This document shows, piece after piece, positions 46,025 through 56,426 of a DNA stretch of 64,000 nt (its first letter is position 1; every line of letters starts with the position of its first letter). The stretch spans positions 1,364,001 to 1,428,000 of the forward strand of contig OZ220465.1 of NCBI GenBank assembly GCA_965115815.1, read 5' to 3'. Origin of the DNA: VXPW01 sp965115815. Its GTDB lineage: Bacteria; Pseudomonadota; Alphaproteobacteria; TMED109. Made by a program: the position numbers and the translations under genes. The notes under the pieces are model-generated. The model did not search any database. It was not told the DNA's origin and saw only the letters and a list, made by a program, of their open reading frames with translations.

Positions 46025-47365
46025 CTAGGCTTCGGTTTTCTCCTTCCCTACGCGGTCCCGCCACGATCGGCGGGACCGCTTGAAGATCTCCCAGGGTCCC
46101 GACAGAAGACGTACGGACGTGTATGGGTTCTCGGACACCGCGGGGCTCGCCGGCATCTCACCACATCGATGCCTGCGATGGTGCCTTCGGCCGATCGGAA
46201 CACCTCGGCACCCCGGATCCTCGTCTTTTCGGTGCTCATTCGCCCCACCCATCCGCACCGCTGCCGACGCTTCGCCTGCCCCCTCACGGGAACCGACGCA
46301 CGGCTCGCGGAGAAACGCGGTTTCGGAACCTGTCAACGCCGTTGAGACAGCAAGGGTTGTCATGTACTGAGCATCTCCCACGGTAGGGGTGGCCTTCGGC
46401 GGGTGGATCCAGACCGTTTCGGGGAGCGCCCGCGGTTTCGGTTTCCCCTGGACGAACCGTTCCGGGTGCCGGCCCCAAGCTTGGCTCAAGGTGCGTCGGC
46501 GTTGCTCAATCCGCTGCCGGGCGCGGCCGTGGTGGACATCGTCAGGGGTGAGCATCGCGAGGCCGGCATGGTGATGTTGGGTGTGGTACCAGGGGAAGAA
46601 GGATCGACCGAAGTCGATGGCAGCGGGCAGGTCCGGGAAGCGCCCGGGGAACCCGGGGTGGTACTTCAAGGTCTTGAACTGTGCCTCCGAGAAGGGGTTG
46701 TCGTCGCGGACCTTGGGGCGGCTGAGCGAGCGGGTGATACCGAGCTGGGCGAGGAGTTGCGCGGTGCACGGGCGGGTCATGGGGGCGCCGCGGTCGGAGT
46801 GCAGGGTCCGCACCCGGGGCTGGATCCCCTGCTTGAGACACGATTCCTCAATCAGCCGGCTGGCCAGTGCCGCGCTCTCGCGTTCGGCGACCATCCATCC
46901 CACCCCGTAGCGGCTGAAGAGATCAAGCAGCACATAGAGGTAGAAGGAAGACCCGGTCTTCGGCCTGAGCAGCCGCGTGATGTCCCAGGACCAGACTTGG
47001 TTCGGGGCGCGGGCGACGAGTTCGGGCTTGGCATAGCGTGGGTGGGTGCGCGGGTTGCGCCGTTCCCGCACCGGCTGCCGGGCAGAGAGGATGCGGTACC
47101 TCGTGCGCTCCGAGCCCAGGTACCATCCTTCGTCGAGCAGCGTGGCCACGACCTCGGCCGGGGAACGATCGACGAAACGCGGGGAGGCGAGCCGGTCGAG
47201 GACCGGCTCCCGCTCCCCCTCGCTCAGGGCCCGGGCGGGCGTCGCACGGGGCTGCTGATGCCCGGGAACGGGCCTCCGGCGGCGGTAGAACGGGGCCCGG
47301 GACACCCCCAGCGCCCGACCGGCCGGCGCGATGCCGACCTGCCGAGCGAGGGAAGGGGTGGCCAT
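46025..47365 (-). CDS. IS3-family transposase OrfB
   Basis: ATG at 47365 (MATPSLARQVGIAPAGRALG, helix-turn-helix). Integrase core: NQVWSWDITRLLRPKTG (first Asp), RTLHSDRGAPMT (second) and RDDNPFSEAQFKTLKYHPGF (Glu). The family end is about DAQYMTT near 46343. The frame has no stop there and reads through the terminal repeat to 46025, so the original stop or flank was lost. Probably made as an OrfAB fusion by frameshifting. Confidence 0.85.
   Translation of the reverse strand: MATPSLARQVGIAPAGRALGVSRAPFYRRRRPVPGHQQPRATPARALSEGEREPVLDRLASPRFVDRSPAEVVATLLDEGWYLGSERTRYRILSARQPVRERRNPRTHPRYAKPELVARAPNQVWSWDITRLLRPKTGSSFYLYVLLDLFSRYGVGWMVAERESAALASRLIEESCLKQGIQPRVRTLHSDRGAPMTRPCTAQLLAQLGITRSLSRPKVRDDNPFSEAQFKTLKYHPGFPGRFPDLPAAIDFGRSFFPWYHTQHHHAGLAMLTPDDVHHGRARQRIEQRRRTLSQAWGRHPERFVQGKPKPRALPETVWIHPPKATPTVGDAQYMTTLAVSTALTGSETAFLREPCVGSREGAGEASAAVRMGGANEHRKDEDPGCRGVPIGRRHHRRHRCGEMPASPAVSENPYTSVRLLSGPWEIFKRSRRSWRDRVGKEKTEA
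46028..46336. other. Short region between IS630 copy D and the IS3 element
   Basis: About 310 bp. A minus-strand frame reads WVGRMSTEKTRIRGAEVFRS but no family is recognised. It could be lost mod-gene DNA on the far side of the IS3 insertion. Confidence 0.3.
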
Positions 47366-47844
47366 CCGCAGTCCTTCCCGTCGCGGAGGCGGAATCCCAG
47401 CAGCCCGGCAACGTTTCCCTGAACTTCGAGAATCGTAGGGGCCGTGGCCCGCTCCTTCTCCCGCCGCGCCACCTGGGCCTCGAGCCGGCGAACCTGGGCG
47501 CCGAGGGGGTGGGACGGCGCCGGCTTGGGACCGCGCTTGCGTGGCGTCAGGCCCTGCAACGCTCCCCGGCGGCGGGCCTTGCGCCACGTCGACAGATGCG
47601 AGCGGTACCGCCCCTCGCGACGCAGCAGGCGGCCGATCTCGCCCGGCTCGCGACCGCGGTCCGCTTCCTCGACCATCCGCAGTCGATACTCGGCCGAGAA
47701 CCGACGGCGGGTCGGCTTGGCGAGAACCTCCGGGTCCGGAGCGCGCCGAGTCGGCGGGGTCTCGGCCCTGGGGGGCGCGCCCCCCAGGGCCGGCGTGGCG
47801 AGGGGGTACACCCCCCTGCCTACATTCGGGTCTGCCTTCATCAT
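47224..47844 (-). CDS. IS3-family OrfA (helix-turn-helix protein)
   Basis: ATG at 47844. RRRFSAEYRLRMVEEADRGR, EPGEIGRLLRREGRYRSHLS and TWRKARRRG form the HTH_Tnp_1 domain; a coiled region (LEAQVARREKERAT) leads to EVQGNVAGLLG, where the OrfB frame takes over (IPPPRREGLRMATP) near 47400. The frame otherwise ends at 47224. Confidence 0.78.
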   Translation of the reverse strand: MMKADPNVGRGVYPLATPALGGAPPRAETPPTRRAPDPEVLAKPTRRRFSAEYRLRMVEEADRGREPGEIGRLLRREGRYRSHLSTWRKARRRGALQGLTPRKRGPKPAPSHPLGAQVRRLEAQVARREKERATAPTILEVQGNVAGLLGFRLRDGKDCGWPPLPSLGRSASRRPVGRWGCPGPRSTAAGGPFPGISSPVRRPPGP

Positions 47845-47850
47845 GGTTCC

Positions 47851-47912
47851 TCTCTGCCGCCCTCTCATTCCATGGGTAGTCGGTGTCTCAGCGATGTTGG
47901 CAGAGAGGGCTC
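47851..47912. repeat. REP-like sequence, copy 3 (outer end of IS3)
   Basis: CCTCTCTGCCGCCCTCTCAT, then TCGGTGTCTCAGCGATGTTG and GCAGAGAGG, with CCTCTCTGCC and GGCAGAGAGG as inverted ends. It identifies the two solitary copies as IS3-type termini. Confidence 0.6.
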
Positions 47913-47920
47913 CCCCCGCA

Positions 47921-48759
47921 AATGTCTGCGTGTCGCACCATGATTCGATGTCCTGTTCTTCGTAGAGAGTCTGGAATTGCATCGGCGCCTTCACGTCCTT
48001 CGCATACCAGAGGATGAAGTCTCCGGCCTTGGCAATGCTCTTCGTGGAGCTTCCTCCCCCGCCCGTGGCATACGTGATGGTACTCACCCGGTTCTCCGGG
48101 CCGAATACCTCGTCGAGCACCATGGCGCAACGGTGTACGTTCACGTCGCCGATCTGCATGAAGAAGCTGCCGGTGTCGCTGAGCAGCTCGCGCGCAAGCA
48201 GCGCCGTGTCGCGAATCCCATCCAGGTAGGTGTGGATCCCGTTCTCGTAGCTGTCGCGAAAGGCGGTCACCTGGACCGTGTCGTCCATATAGTGGGCGTC
48301 GAAGTCCATTCCGTAGGGTGGATCGAAGTAGACGCACTGCACTTCACCGGCCATCTGTTCGTGTTCGAGCAGCGACGCCATGACCCGTTTCGACGTTCCG
48401 TGGATCAACCGGTTTTGCCAGTTGCCGCTGTGTTCGTACCACTCCCATTTCGCCCGTTCGGGGTGCTCGTACCGATCGAAGCTCGCGAACAGGTCGCGTT
48501 CCCCGTCCTTGCGCCGGAGCGATTCGATCCAGGTGGCCGGATCGATCTTCTCGACCGTGCCCAGCAGGGGCGCGAGCACCGTTTTCGTCTCGTGTTTCCG
48601 GTTCCAGTCGAGCGTCGGAACGCGATTACGGTCCTTCTCTCGGATGTCGACCCTGTGGCGGGCCGGCGCGCGTCGTTCGGGATGGCTGGTCGTCGCCATC
48701 TCGGCCGTCGGATTGTTTCTGCGCCTCGATCCGTGCTCGTAGGCCGTCTTGTCCTTCAT
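47921..48759 (-). pseudogene. Type III-like DNA methyltransferase (Mod), cut by IS3
   Basis: ATG at 48759 (MKDKTAYEHGSRRRNN) overlapping the res stop as ATGA. Beta-type methyltransferase: LIHGTSKRVMASLLEH, then VYFDPPYGMDF (motif IV, DPPY) before the AdoMet part, with LLSDTGSFFMQIGDVNVHR, EVFGPENRVSTITYATG and SIAKAGDFILWYAKD. It ends after DTQTFAG, where the IS3 element begins; the AdoMet-binding FxGxG motif is missing, so no active methylase is made. Confidence 0.85.
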
Positions 48760-51700
48760 GGGTGGACCGCCTCCTGCATCGCCGATTCGATCGCGGCCTC
48801 CACGTCGCATGCGGCGTCCACCTCCCGTCGGACCCACATCTGTTCATGCGCTTTTCCTGCGAAGTCCGCGCAGGGAATCCACCAGTGGTCGGTCCACCAG
48901 CCCTTCTGTTCGCTCTGTTCGTCGGGGCGCCCTTTCCCTTCAAGAACGATGTGCGGCACCCTTGCTCCTACGCGTTGGCACCGGACGAAGGTACTTGGCC
49001 CATCTTCCCTTGTACTTGTAGGGAATTTCGATTCGTTCCGGGCCGTGGTTTCGGACGAATGCCTCGACCCGTGGGGACGCGTCGAGCCTCCGGACGATGT
49101 CGGCTTCGAGCCTCGAGTGGCACGCCGCAACGTTCAGCTCCGAGTGCCGCACTTCGACGATTTCCTTCAGCCCGGTCACGAAGGGTCTCCAGTTGCCCGC
49201 CGATCGGAGTTCCTGCTTCGTCGGATCGCGCGCCACCCCCGCCTTGCGGGCCGGCTGCCCGTCGACCTTCAGCGCGTCGAGAATGGCGCTCCTTGCCAAT
49301 TCGCGCATGCCGTCTCCGCCGAGGTCCGACTCTTCCACGGCGATCTTTTCGTGACACAGCCAGTCACGCACCGCACGGAGGCATTCGCCGAACAGCTGCC
49401 CCCGGCGCAGCCGTCCGGCCTGCTCTTGCTCGCCCTGCTTCTCTGCGCGCTCGCCGAGGGCTTGCACGAGTTCTGCCGCGAGTTGCCATGTCCCGGCCCC
49501 CGGTTGCGGTTCCCCTGTTCGTTCGAGTCTCCGGACCTTGCCGACCGGCCCTCCGGTTACGACCCATCGGATTTCCCTTCCTTCCTGACCGGTCACCGGG
49601 TAGGTCTCGACGACCCGCGAAGGGTCCAGCGTGACTCCCAACCCCGGTGTCGACATGGAGTAGTGGTCGAAGTCCGGAACCCAGATCCGGTGCTGCTGCA
49701 ACCGGCGGGGGACCGGCCGCACCTCGGTCTTGGGTTCCGGCGGACGTGGTTTTGCGGCTGTGCCCCGGGTCCCCTGACGTGCGAACGGAACGCCGAATAC
49801 CGTCGCGTACTCTGCGGGGAAGCGCCTCTCGATTTCGCCGTTGTCCCGTCGTTCGACTTCTTCCTGGTTCTCGTAATCCCTTCGGCGCAACGCCCGTCCC
49901 ATCGTCTGCTCGCACAGCAACTGGCTGCCGAACTTGCGGTACCCCAGGATATGGGTTACGCGCTGGCAGTCCCATCCCTCGGTCAGCATGCCGACGCTCA
50001 CCACGCATCGCACATCCTGTCCGGGCGCTCCGGGCTGCGCGACCGACTGCAGAACCTCGCGGAGTTCCTCTTCGCTTGCCTCTCCGCGCGTTCCCACTTC
50101 CCGGAGCCCCAGCGCACCTCCCGCGATTTCGTCGCCTTCGGCGTTCTCCGGGTGGTTGGTCTTGCTGAGCACCAGGATCGTATGCGTTGCGCACTCTTCC
50201 TTTTCGGCTCCCGTGCGCGGGATATTGGAGAGCAGTTCGAAGTCGCTCTTTTCGAGGAATCCGTCCGGACCCTTGCGTCCGCCGAACATCTCGAATAGCG
50301 CGCGAGCGTTCTCCTTGTTGTTCGCGACAGCGATCCGCACCGGCCGACCGACGCGCGTGTCGTTCGCCGATGCCCACGCCGCGAAGGTTTCTTCATAGTC
50401 CTTGTAGAGAATCTCGGCCCCTTGGCGCACGAGCTCCATCGCGTTAGTGGTGACGAGTCTGTGCCCGCCGTTGGCCTCGAACAGGTTCCGCAATGCCGAT
50501 TGGCTTCCGGTGTTGTCGGAGCGCGGCGGTTGCGGAATCTTCACGAGCCCGGCTTCCATCGATTCCATCAGTGCGAACTCGCTGACGATCCACGGGATCA
50601 GGGCGGTATCGAGCTTCGCGGACAGGCCGGCCGGCATTTTCGTTCTGACCGGATTGACGAAGATCGGCGTTGCACTCAGATCAATGGCCTGGGCGAGCCG
50701 ATGACGGCGGTGATCGCGCAGCGCGTGCAAGGCCTCCATCCATACGCCCTTGTCCTTGACCTTGTCGGCGCGCTCCCAGCAGTGGTGCCCTTCATCGTTC
50801 AGCACGACGACCCGTTCCGGTCTTCCCGCCCCGGCCGGGCCGAGTAGTCGGGTCCACATTTCCGTCCGCGATTCGGCTGCGCTGCCTGCCTCTTCGCCCC
50901 CGGCGAGCCGAATGGCCTGGGTGCGGCTGAGCCGTCCTCCCCCGGCCTTCGTCTCGACGCCGGCGTAGACCACGTCCTTTCTCGGCTGGAGCTTTTCCCA
51001 GTTGATGATGTCGACGGGGAATCCTCGTAGCCGGCGGCGGAGCTTCGGCGGAACCAGCCGCCATTCGTCATAGAGATTGCGCTTCGTCCGCGGATTGAGT
51101 CCTGCGAGACGATCCCGGATCGTGCGCCCCGGGCAGATCACCACCACCCGGTCCACGTTCTTCGCCAGCCCGTGGACATTCCCCCGGTGCTCGCGCCGCC
51201 GGTTCACCGCATACCAGACTATAAGGCATGCCATGACCGTCGTCTTCCCGGTACCCGTCGCCATGCGAAGTGCGATGCGGAGCAACCCCCGATTCCACCC
51301 TTCGGCAATCTCCCGGAGCCGCGTGACCATCCAGTGCGAGCCTTCGCAGCATTCGCTCAGGTTCCGGCCGCGGCGATGTCTCTCCCTCGCCGCATGGTGT
51401 TCGGCAGGTCTGCGGTGACATCGCGAGCGGAGGTCGTTTGGACCCCTTCATGCCGAGACGCTGCCTGACCTGTGGACGCGGGCTTCCGTCGGAGATCGTG
51501 CGTGAACCCACATGCACCTTGCGGTCGGTGCCTTCTCTCAGAGCCTGTGCGGAAACTATTGAGCGACCCCGATTCTGGTATCTGCGATGTGGCTGGAGAG
51601 TACATCGGGATCAAACAAGCCCATTCCACATCTGTCAGATTGCTTTCGAAGCGGTCTCTCCGACGCCGATACTTTGCACGAGCGGCCAGAATCGGGACCG

Positions 51701-51938
51701 CTCCATAGTTTCCGTACAGGCTCTCCGTGTACGGTCCCGCGCGCCGAACGGGTATTCCCCTGCGTTCTTTCGGCGGCCGCCGCGATTGCTCACCCGATCC
51801 GGCCGACTCGGGTTCGGACGGCAAGGTGGGCTTCCAGCCCGTCGGGCGGTCGTCGATCAGCCTGCCCTCATCCGGCGGGCCCTTCGGGTTCAGACGATCG
51901 AAGCGAGCCGCAATCGGCCCGGGCTTTCGCCGGGTCAC
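48756..51938 (-). pseudogene. Type III-like restriction endonuclease / helicase (Res), multiply broken
   Basis: GTG near 51938 starts TRRKPGPIAARFDRLNPKG; after DDRPTGWKP the frame is cut by MITE-3c at 51541-51723. From about 51420 it resumes (NLSECCEGSHWMVTRLREIA) with the helicase core: ALRMATGTGKTTVMACLIVW (Walker A), VVVLNDEGHHCWE (DEGH box), TEGWDCQRVTHILGYR and LCEQTMGRALRRRDYE. The main frame stops at 48940 after a frameshift near 48990. The true end (ARVPHIVLEGKGRPDEQSEQ, QKGWWTDHWWIPC) runs to TGA at 48756. Located directly after glcB. Confidence 0.85.
51541..51723. mobile_element. MITE-3 copy c (183 bp) in the res gene
   Basis: GAGCCTGTGCGGAAACTATT to ATAGTTTCCGTACAGGCTC. Left flank TCA, right flank TCC: the expected TNA duplication is imperfect here. 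Minus-strand reading gives YRRRRDRFESNLTDVEWACL, the start of an IS5-type transposase. Confidence 0.8.
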
Positions 51939-51963
51939 GCGTACCGTGTACCGTGCGCCGCCT

Positions 51964-54135
51964 TCAGGAAGGCTTCAGTGCTTTCCGCTCCGCACGCCGA
52001 CGATAGAGCACCGGTTCCGTATAACCGGACGGCTGCTCGCACCCCAGAAAGACCAGGTCGCAGGCGGCCTTGAAAGCCGGGCCGTCGAAGGCGGGCGCCA
52101 TCGGCCTGTAGTTGGGATCTCCGGCATTCTGCTGGTCCACCATCCGGGCCATCTTGCGCATGACCGCCTGCACCTCGTCCTTGGTACAGACTCCGTGGCG
52201 CAGCCAGTTGGCCATGTGCTGGCTGGAAATGCGGCAGGTGGCCCGGTCCTCCATCAGGCCGACATCGTCGATGTCGGGAACCGTGGAGCACCCGACGCCC
52301 TGGTCGACCCAGCGCACCACATATCCGAGGATGCCCTGCGCATTGTTTTCCAGTTCGGCGCGGATGTCAGCCGCCGACCAGTTGGGTCGGCCGGCCACCG
52401 GAATCGAGAGGAGGTCGCGGAGCTCCGCCCGGCCCCGACCTGCAATGGCTTCCTGACGGGCATCGACGCTGATGCGATGGTAATGGGTTGCATGCAGGAC
52501 GGCGGCCGTCGGCGACGGAACCCAGGCGGTATCGGCGCCGGCAGCGGGATGCGCGACTTTCTGCTTCAGCATGTCGGCCATGCGATCCGGCATGGCCCAC
52601 ATGCCCTTGCCGATCTGGGCGCGCCCGCGCAGGCCGCAGGCGATCCCGATGTCGACGTTTCGATCTTCGTAGGCTTCCAGCCAGGCAGCCGATTTCATGT
52701 CCGCCTTTCGGATCATGGGTCCGGCTTCCATCGACGTGTGGATCTCGTCGCCCGTGCGATCGAGAAACCCCGTATTGATGAAGGCCACCCGCCGGCGTGC
52801 GGCCCGGATGCACTCCTTGAGGTTGACGGTCGTCCGCCGTTCCTCGTCCATGATGCCGATCTTGATTCGGTACCGCTCCAGATCCAGCGTGTCTTCGACA
52901 CGGGCGAACAGGGTGTCCGCAAACGCGACTTCCTCGGGGCCGTGAAGTTTCGGCTTGACGATGTAGATCGATCCGGCCCGGCTGTTGTTGTAGGCCCCGG
53001 TGCCGGCCAAGTCGTGCAGCGCAATCAGGCTCGTGAAGGCCGCGTCAAGGATCCCTTCCGGTGCCTCCCGGCCGTCGGTGTCCAGTACCATCGGATTGGT
53101 CATCAGGTGGCCGACATTGCGGATCAGCATGAGGGAGCGGCCGGGTAGAACCAGTTGGCCGCCGTCGGTTCCGACGTAGCGTCGGTCCGGGCTCAGCCGG
53201 CGCTCCACGGTCCTTCCGTTCTTGGGGAAGCGGGCTGCGAGACTGCCCTTGATGAGTCCCAGCCAGTTGCGGTACGCCGCGACCTTGTCTTGGGCGTCGA
53301 CCGCAGCGACGGAATCCTCACAGTCCACGATGGTGGTCACGGCCGCTTCCAGCAGAACGTCCGACACGCCCGCCCGGTCGGTGCTGCCGACCGGGTGGGA
53401 TCGATCAATCGCAATTTCGATGTGCAGGTCGTGGTGACGCAGCAACACGGCGTCCGGAGTGGTCGGATCGCCGCGATAGCCCGCGAACAGGGCCGGGACG
53501 GCGAGGCCCGTCACGTTGCCTTCGAGGTCCGCTGCGAGCGCTCCCTTGCTGACGCGGTAGGCCGTCACATCGCTGTGGGATCCGGACTCCAGCGGAGCAA
53601 TCTCATCCAGAAAGGAGCGCGTCCAGGCGATCACCCGGTCACCGCGTACCGGGTCATAGTGTTCGGTTCCGAAAGCGGTGTGGGTATCCGGAATCGCGTC
53701 CGAACCGTACAATGCGTCGTACAGGCTTCCCCAGCGTGCGTTGGCTGCATTCAGCGCGTAGCGGGCATTGGTCACCGGAACGACGAGCTGGGGGCCGGCA
53801 ACGGTTGCGATCTCGTCGTCAATGCGGGAAGTCTCGATCGTGAAATCAGGCCCCTCGGGCAGCAAATACCGGATATCGGTCAGGAAGGCCCGGTAGGCAC
53901 CCGGGTCCACGGGTTGGCCGCGACGGGCCCGGTGCCATTCATCGATTTGCGTCTGCAGGGTTTCGCGGCGGCCTAGGAGGTCGCGGTTGACTGGTGCAAG
54001 CTCGCGCACCAGGTCATCGAGACCCCGCCAAAACCGGTTGCTTGGGAGATCGAGGCCCGGAAGGACTTCGTTCTCGACGAAGGCGTGCAGTTCGGCGGCA
54101 ATCAGACTGTTTCCGACTTGTACTCGTTCAATCAT
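51964..54135 (-). CDS. glcB: Malate synthase G
   Basis: 723 aa, ATG at 54135 (MIERVQVGNSLIAAELHAFV), full length for the G isoform. Condenses glyoxylate with acetyl-CoA to malate. Motifs: YALNAANARWGSLYDALYGS, TTIVDCEDSVAAVDAQDKV (the catalytic Glu-Asp pair), NVGHLMTNPMV, YRIKIGIMDEERRTTVNLKE, FINTGFLDRTGDEIHTSMEA and GVGCSTVPDI. The C-terminal end carries the catalytic Asp region MEDRATCRISSQHMANWL. Intact, single gene, with res 25 bp downstream. Confidence 0.96.
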   Translation of the reverse strand: MIERVQVGNSLIAAELHAFVENEVLPGLDLPSNRFWRGLDDLVRELAPVNRDLLGRRETLQTQIDEWHRARRGQPVDPGAYRAFLTDIRYLLPEGPDFTIETSRIDDEIATVAGPQLVVPVTNARYALNAANARWGSLYDALYGSDAIPDTHTAFGTEHYDPVRGDRVIAWTRSFLDEIAPLESGSHSDVTAYRVSKGALAADLEGNVTGLAVPALFAGYRGDPTTPDAVLLRHHDLHIEIAIDRSHPVGSTDRAGVSDVLLEAAVTTIVDCEDSVAAVDAQDKVAAYRNWLGLIKGSLAARFPKNGRTVERRLSPDRRYVGTDGGQLVLPGRSLMLIRNVGHLMTNPMVLDTDGREAPEGILDAAFTSLIALHDLAGTGAYNNSRAGSIYIVKPKLHGPEEVAFADTLFARVEDTLDLERYRIKIGIMDEERRTTVNLKECIRAARRRVAFINTGFLDRTGDEIHTSMEAGPMIRKADMKSAAWLEAYEDRNVDIGIACGLRGRAQIGKGMWAMPDRMADMLKQKVAHPAAGADTAWVPSPTAAVLHATHYHRISVDARQEAIAGRGRAELRDLLSIPVAGRPNWSAADIRAELENNAQGILGYVVRWVDQGVGCSTVPDIDDVGLMEDRATCRISSQHMANWLRHGVCTKDEVQAVMRKMARMVDQQNAGDPNYRPMAPAFDGPAFKAACDLVFLGCEQPSGYTEPVLYRRRAERKALKPS

Positions 54136-54861
54136 CTGCTTCAGGGCTCCAAGTTGCGGCCATGACGAAGCCTGCCAAGGTTAGGAATCGCGACGCCACA
54201 TCGGCGTACCGAGGATTGAACAGCAATCTGGGCTGTCGGGCAACGGCCGGTTCTGTCACCTGCCGATGATCGGCATGACGGTCCCCGGGGTCGAACGGTG
54301 ATGCGGGGCCGGATGCGATGGCACCTAATCGGCCTTCCCGTTCAAGCTCCGGAGGACGAGAAACCAGCTTGAATCCCCGTCCGGAACGGGAGCGGATGGC
54401 AACTGCGTGCCGAGGATTGCACCCGCGGCAATTCGGCCTGATTCGATTTTGTCGCCACCATGCCGAAGGCGTCAACCCGCATCGCTATCGGTTCGGTGCG
54501 ACGGCCAAGGGCAGCATGGGGGTGTCGCGAACGTACGTACCGGTGTGCGGCTGCGTGTGGGTCGGACCGCAACTGCCATCCTGCGGGCGGGGTGCGTTCG
54601 AGCGGTTGCCGAAGAAGGCGGTCGGTCGTCGACAGGAGATCGGCAGCCCTGCCGTTGGGCGGCTCCTCCGTCAGTGCGGTCGATCACGAGTTTGCAAGCC
54701 GGCCGGACCCCCACGCATGGCGGTCAAGTCAGTAGTGGCGCTGGTCCGGTTTGACGACAAGCGGTCGACGGAAATCCCCGTCAAGCCGTTCCGCGGGCTC
54801 CGTGTCCTCGCCCGGCGGTCCCGACGGGTGCCCGGATGGGCCAAACGATCAATCGCACGGT
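54136..54861. other. Intergenic region before the Lys tRNA, no gene recognised
   Basis: About 725 bp. Open frames on both strands, none family-like. The glcB promoter must lie in its left part. Confidence 0.35.
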
Positions 54862-54937
<76 letters not shown>

Positions 54938-55508
54938 TCTGACCTGCGGACGATACGCGTGTGGTGGAAGTTCGGCAACCGGACCGGGTCGGGCGAAACA
55001 ACCGCTGCGCAGTCGTTGACCGTATATCGGCCTGCCTTCGGGTACCGACAGCGACAAGGTTGCCGCAGATTGGCGACGACCGATTCCGGCCGGGTATCGG
55101 AGCGGTCCGGGCGGGCCGCTCGCGACGGCGGACCGGACCGTTCGAACCTTCGTTCGGAGGCGCCCGGTTCCGGCCGTCCGGGCTTCCGGTTCGGGGCTCA
55201 GGTGTCACGGCAATGCGGCAACACGCCGGCCCGTCCCGGCCCTCTTCACCGGCGTTCCGTCTTCTGATTCCTTGCAGTGAAACCGGTCGGCAGCACGACA
55301 ATGACCCCTTCCGGGAACGGGATTGCAGAGCGACTTGCGCGGCTGGAATTGCCGGATATGATGCACGTGCGTTGCCAAGTCGTTGTTGCGTACGAGATTG
55401 CCCGTGCAAGCGGGTGGCCGGATACTTCCCCGACATTGTGAACGTCACTGAAATTGAGCTCCGCCACGGAGCGATGTTGCGATCATGCGATCGCGAAAGG
55501 AAGTAATC
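54938..55508. other. Leader region of the cold-shock gene
   Basis: About 570 bp without a gene I can support. The last 100-150 bp probably form a long leader, which is usual for csp genes. AGGAAG at 55497-55502 is the ribosome binding site. Confidence 0.4.
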
Positions 55509-55718
55509 ATGGCTACTGGTACTGTCAAGTGGTTCAACCCGGACAAGGGGTATGGATTCATCCAGCCGGAAGATGGCTCCGCTGATGTGTTTGTGCACAT
55601 CAGTGCCGTCGAGCGGTCGGGCTTGACCTCCCTGAACGAAGGACGCAAGGTGTCTTTTGAGCTTGTGCCGGGGCGAAACGGCAAGATGTCTGCCGAGCAC
55701 CTGGCACTGGTCGACTAG
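55509..55718 (+). CDS. Cold-shock protein, CspA family
   Basis: 69 aa, ATG at 55509 behind AAAGGAAGTAATC. RNP1 (KGYGFIQ) and RNP2 (VFVHIS) are exact; the order is MATGTVKWFNPDKGYGFIQP, then ADVFVHISAVERSGL and GRKVSFELVPGRNGKMSAEH. Single-stranded nucleic acid chaperone. An upstream frame extension to 55485 is not needed. Confidence 0.95.
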   Translation: MATGTVKWFNPDKGYGFIQPEDGSADVFVHISAVERSGLTSLNEGRKVSFELVPGRNGKMSAEHLALVD

Positions 55719-55773
55719 ATGCCCGCAGGATCGGGTTCTGGCGGAACGACCTGAGTTTCCGGGAGCTTGCGGG

Positions 55774-56082
55774 TTGGCCGGGAAGCCCAACTATCGGTTT
55801 GCCCGGCGTCAGCGGGAGCTGGCGAAGGCCGAGAAGAAGGCGGCGCGTCGCGCAGAGCGTGCCCGGCGGAAGGAACTGCCGTCGGACAACCGGCCCGACG
55901 GCGTCGAAGGTCAACCTGCCGGCGGCGTTCTTGGACACGGAACCGATCAGATCGCAGGCCAAGAAGATCAGAATCAGGACCAAGAAGCGCAAGGGCCGCA
56001 ACTTGGTCCTTCTTCTGCGGTACGCATGGAAGGAGATCCCGCGGTTTCCACGGAGTTCATCGAACGTAGAGACGAACGATGA
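55774..56082 (+). CDS. Small basic/acidic hypothetical protein downstream of csp
   Basis: Possible TTG start at 55774, 102 aa. The start AGKPNYRFARRQRELAKAEK and KAARRAERARRKE resembles a common small coiled protein family in proteobacteria (PNYxFEKRQxELAKxxK). The tail is acidic and Gln-rich (DQIAGQEDQNQDQEAQGP), longer than usual. No ATG start, so the gene may be damaged. Confidence 0.45.
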   Translation: MAGKPNYRFARRQRELAKAEKKAARRAERARRKELPSDNRPDGVEGQPAGGVLGHGTDQIAGQEDQNQDQEAQGPQLGPSSAVRMEGDPAVSTEFIERRDER

Positions 56083-56213
56083 GAACCGGAAGAAACTCGA
56101 GGATAGGGAACATGCATCAGCGGTAGCGTCGGGCGGTGGCAGGAGCGAGCAGGGATTCCGGAACCATGCGGTGCCGAGAACCCCGCTCGTGACCGTGTGC
56201 AACCGGGCAAGCA

Positions 56214-56417
56214 GTGGCGGGACGTTTTCGAGAGGGCTCCACGCGGAATTCGGAGAGATTGACGTTTGTCGATCCGGGGGGGCGTCGACCTCAACGTTCT
56301 GCCCGTGGCACGGCAAGGGTGTCGCACATGGTGTTGCGCCTGCACTTCTCTTGGCCCGTGGAGGCGGACCAGCCGGTCGCCGTGGTCTATGCCGGTCCCA
56401 AGATCACCAAGCAATGA
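56214..56417 (+). pseudogene. Possible tail of a lost gene upstream of the DUF1156 gene
   Basis: The last 32 codons (VSHMVLRLHFSWPVEADQPV, AVVYAGPKITKQ) look protein-like and end TGA 9 bp before the methyltransferase start, as an operon partner would. The start and body are not recognisable. I cannot name the family. Confidence 0.35.
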
Positions 56418-56426
56418 TGGGATTCC

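Larger units (their letters stand above)
44448..46025 (-). mobile_element. IS630-family element, copy D, interrupted by MITE-2
   Basis: GTAGTACGGAATCATTGG to CGTTTCTGTACTAC, flanked by TA at 44446-44447 and 46026-46027. MITE-2 at 45151-45324 is inserted at the slippery A tract. Otherwise near-identical to copies A and C. Confidence 0.9.
46337..47912 (-). mobile_element. IS3-family element
   Basis: Inner ends CTGTCAACGCCGTTGAGACA and its partner TGTCTCAGCGATGTTGGCAG match as inverted repeats. Two overlapping frames encode orfA and orfB. The outer 60 bp (47851-47912) recurs alone at 14238 and 26932. It has destroyed the 3' part of the mod gene. Confidence 0.8.

Noticed and set aside
47977..50298. 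773-aa plus-strand frame
   Set aside because: Antisense of res and mod; no family features.
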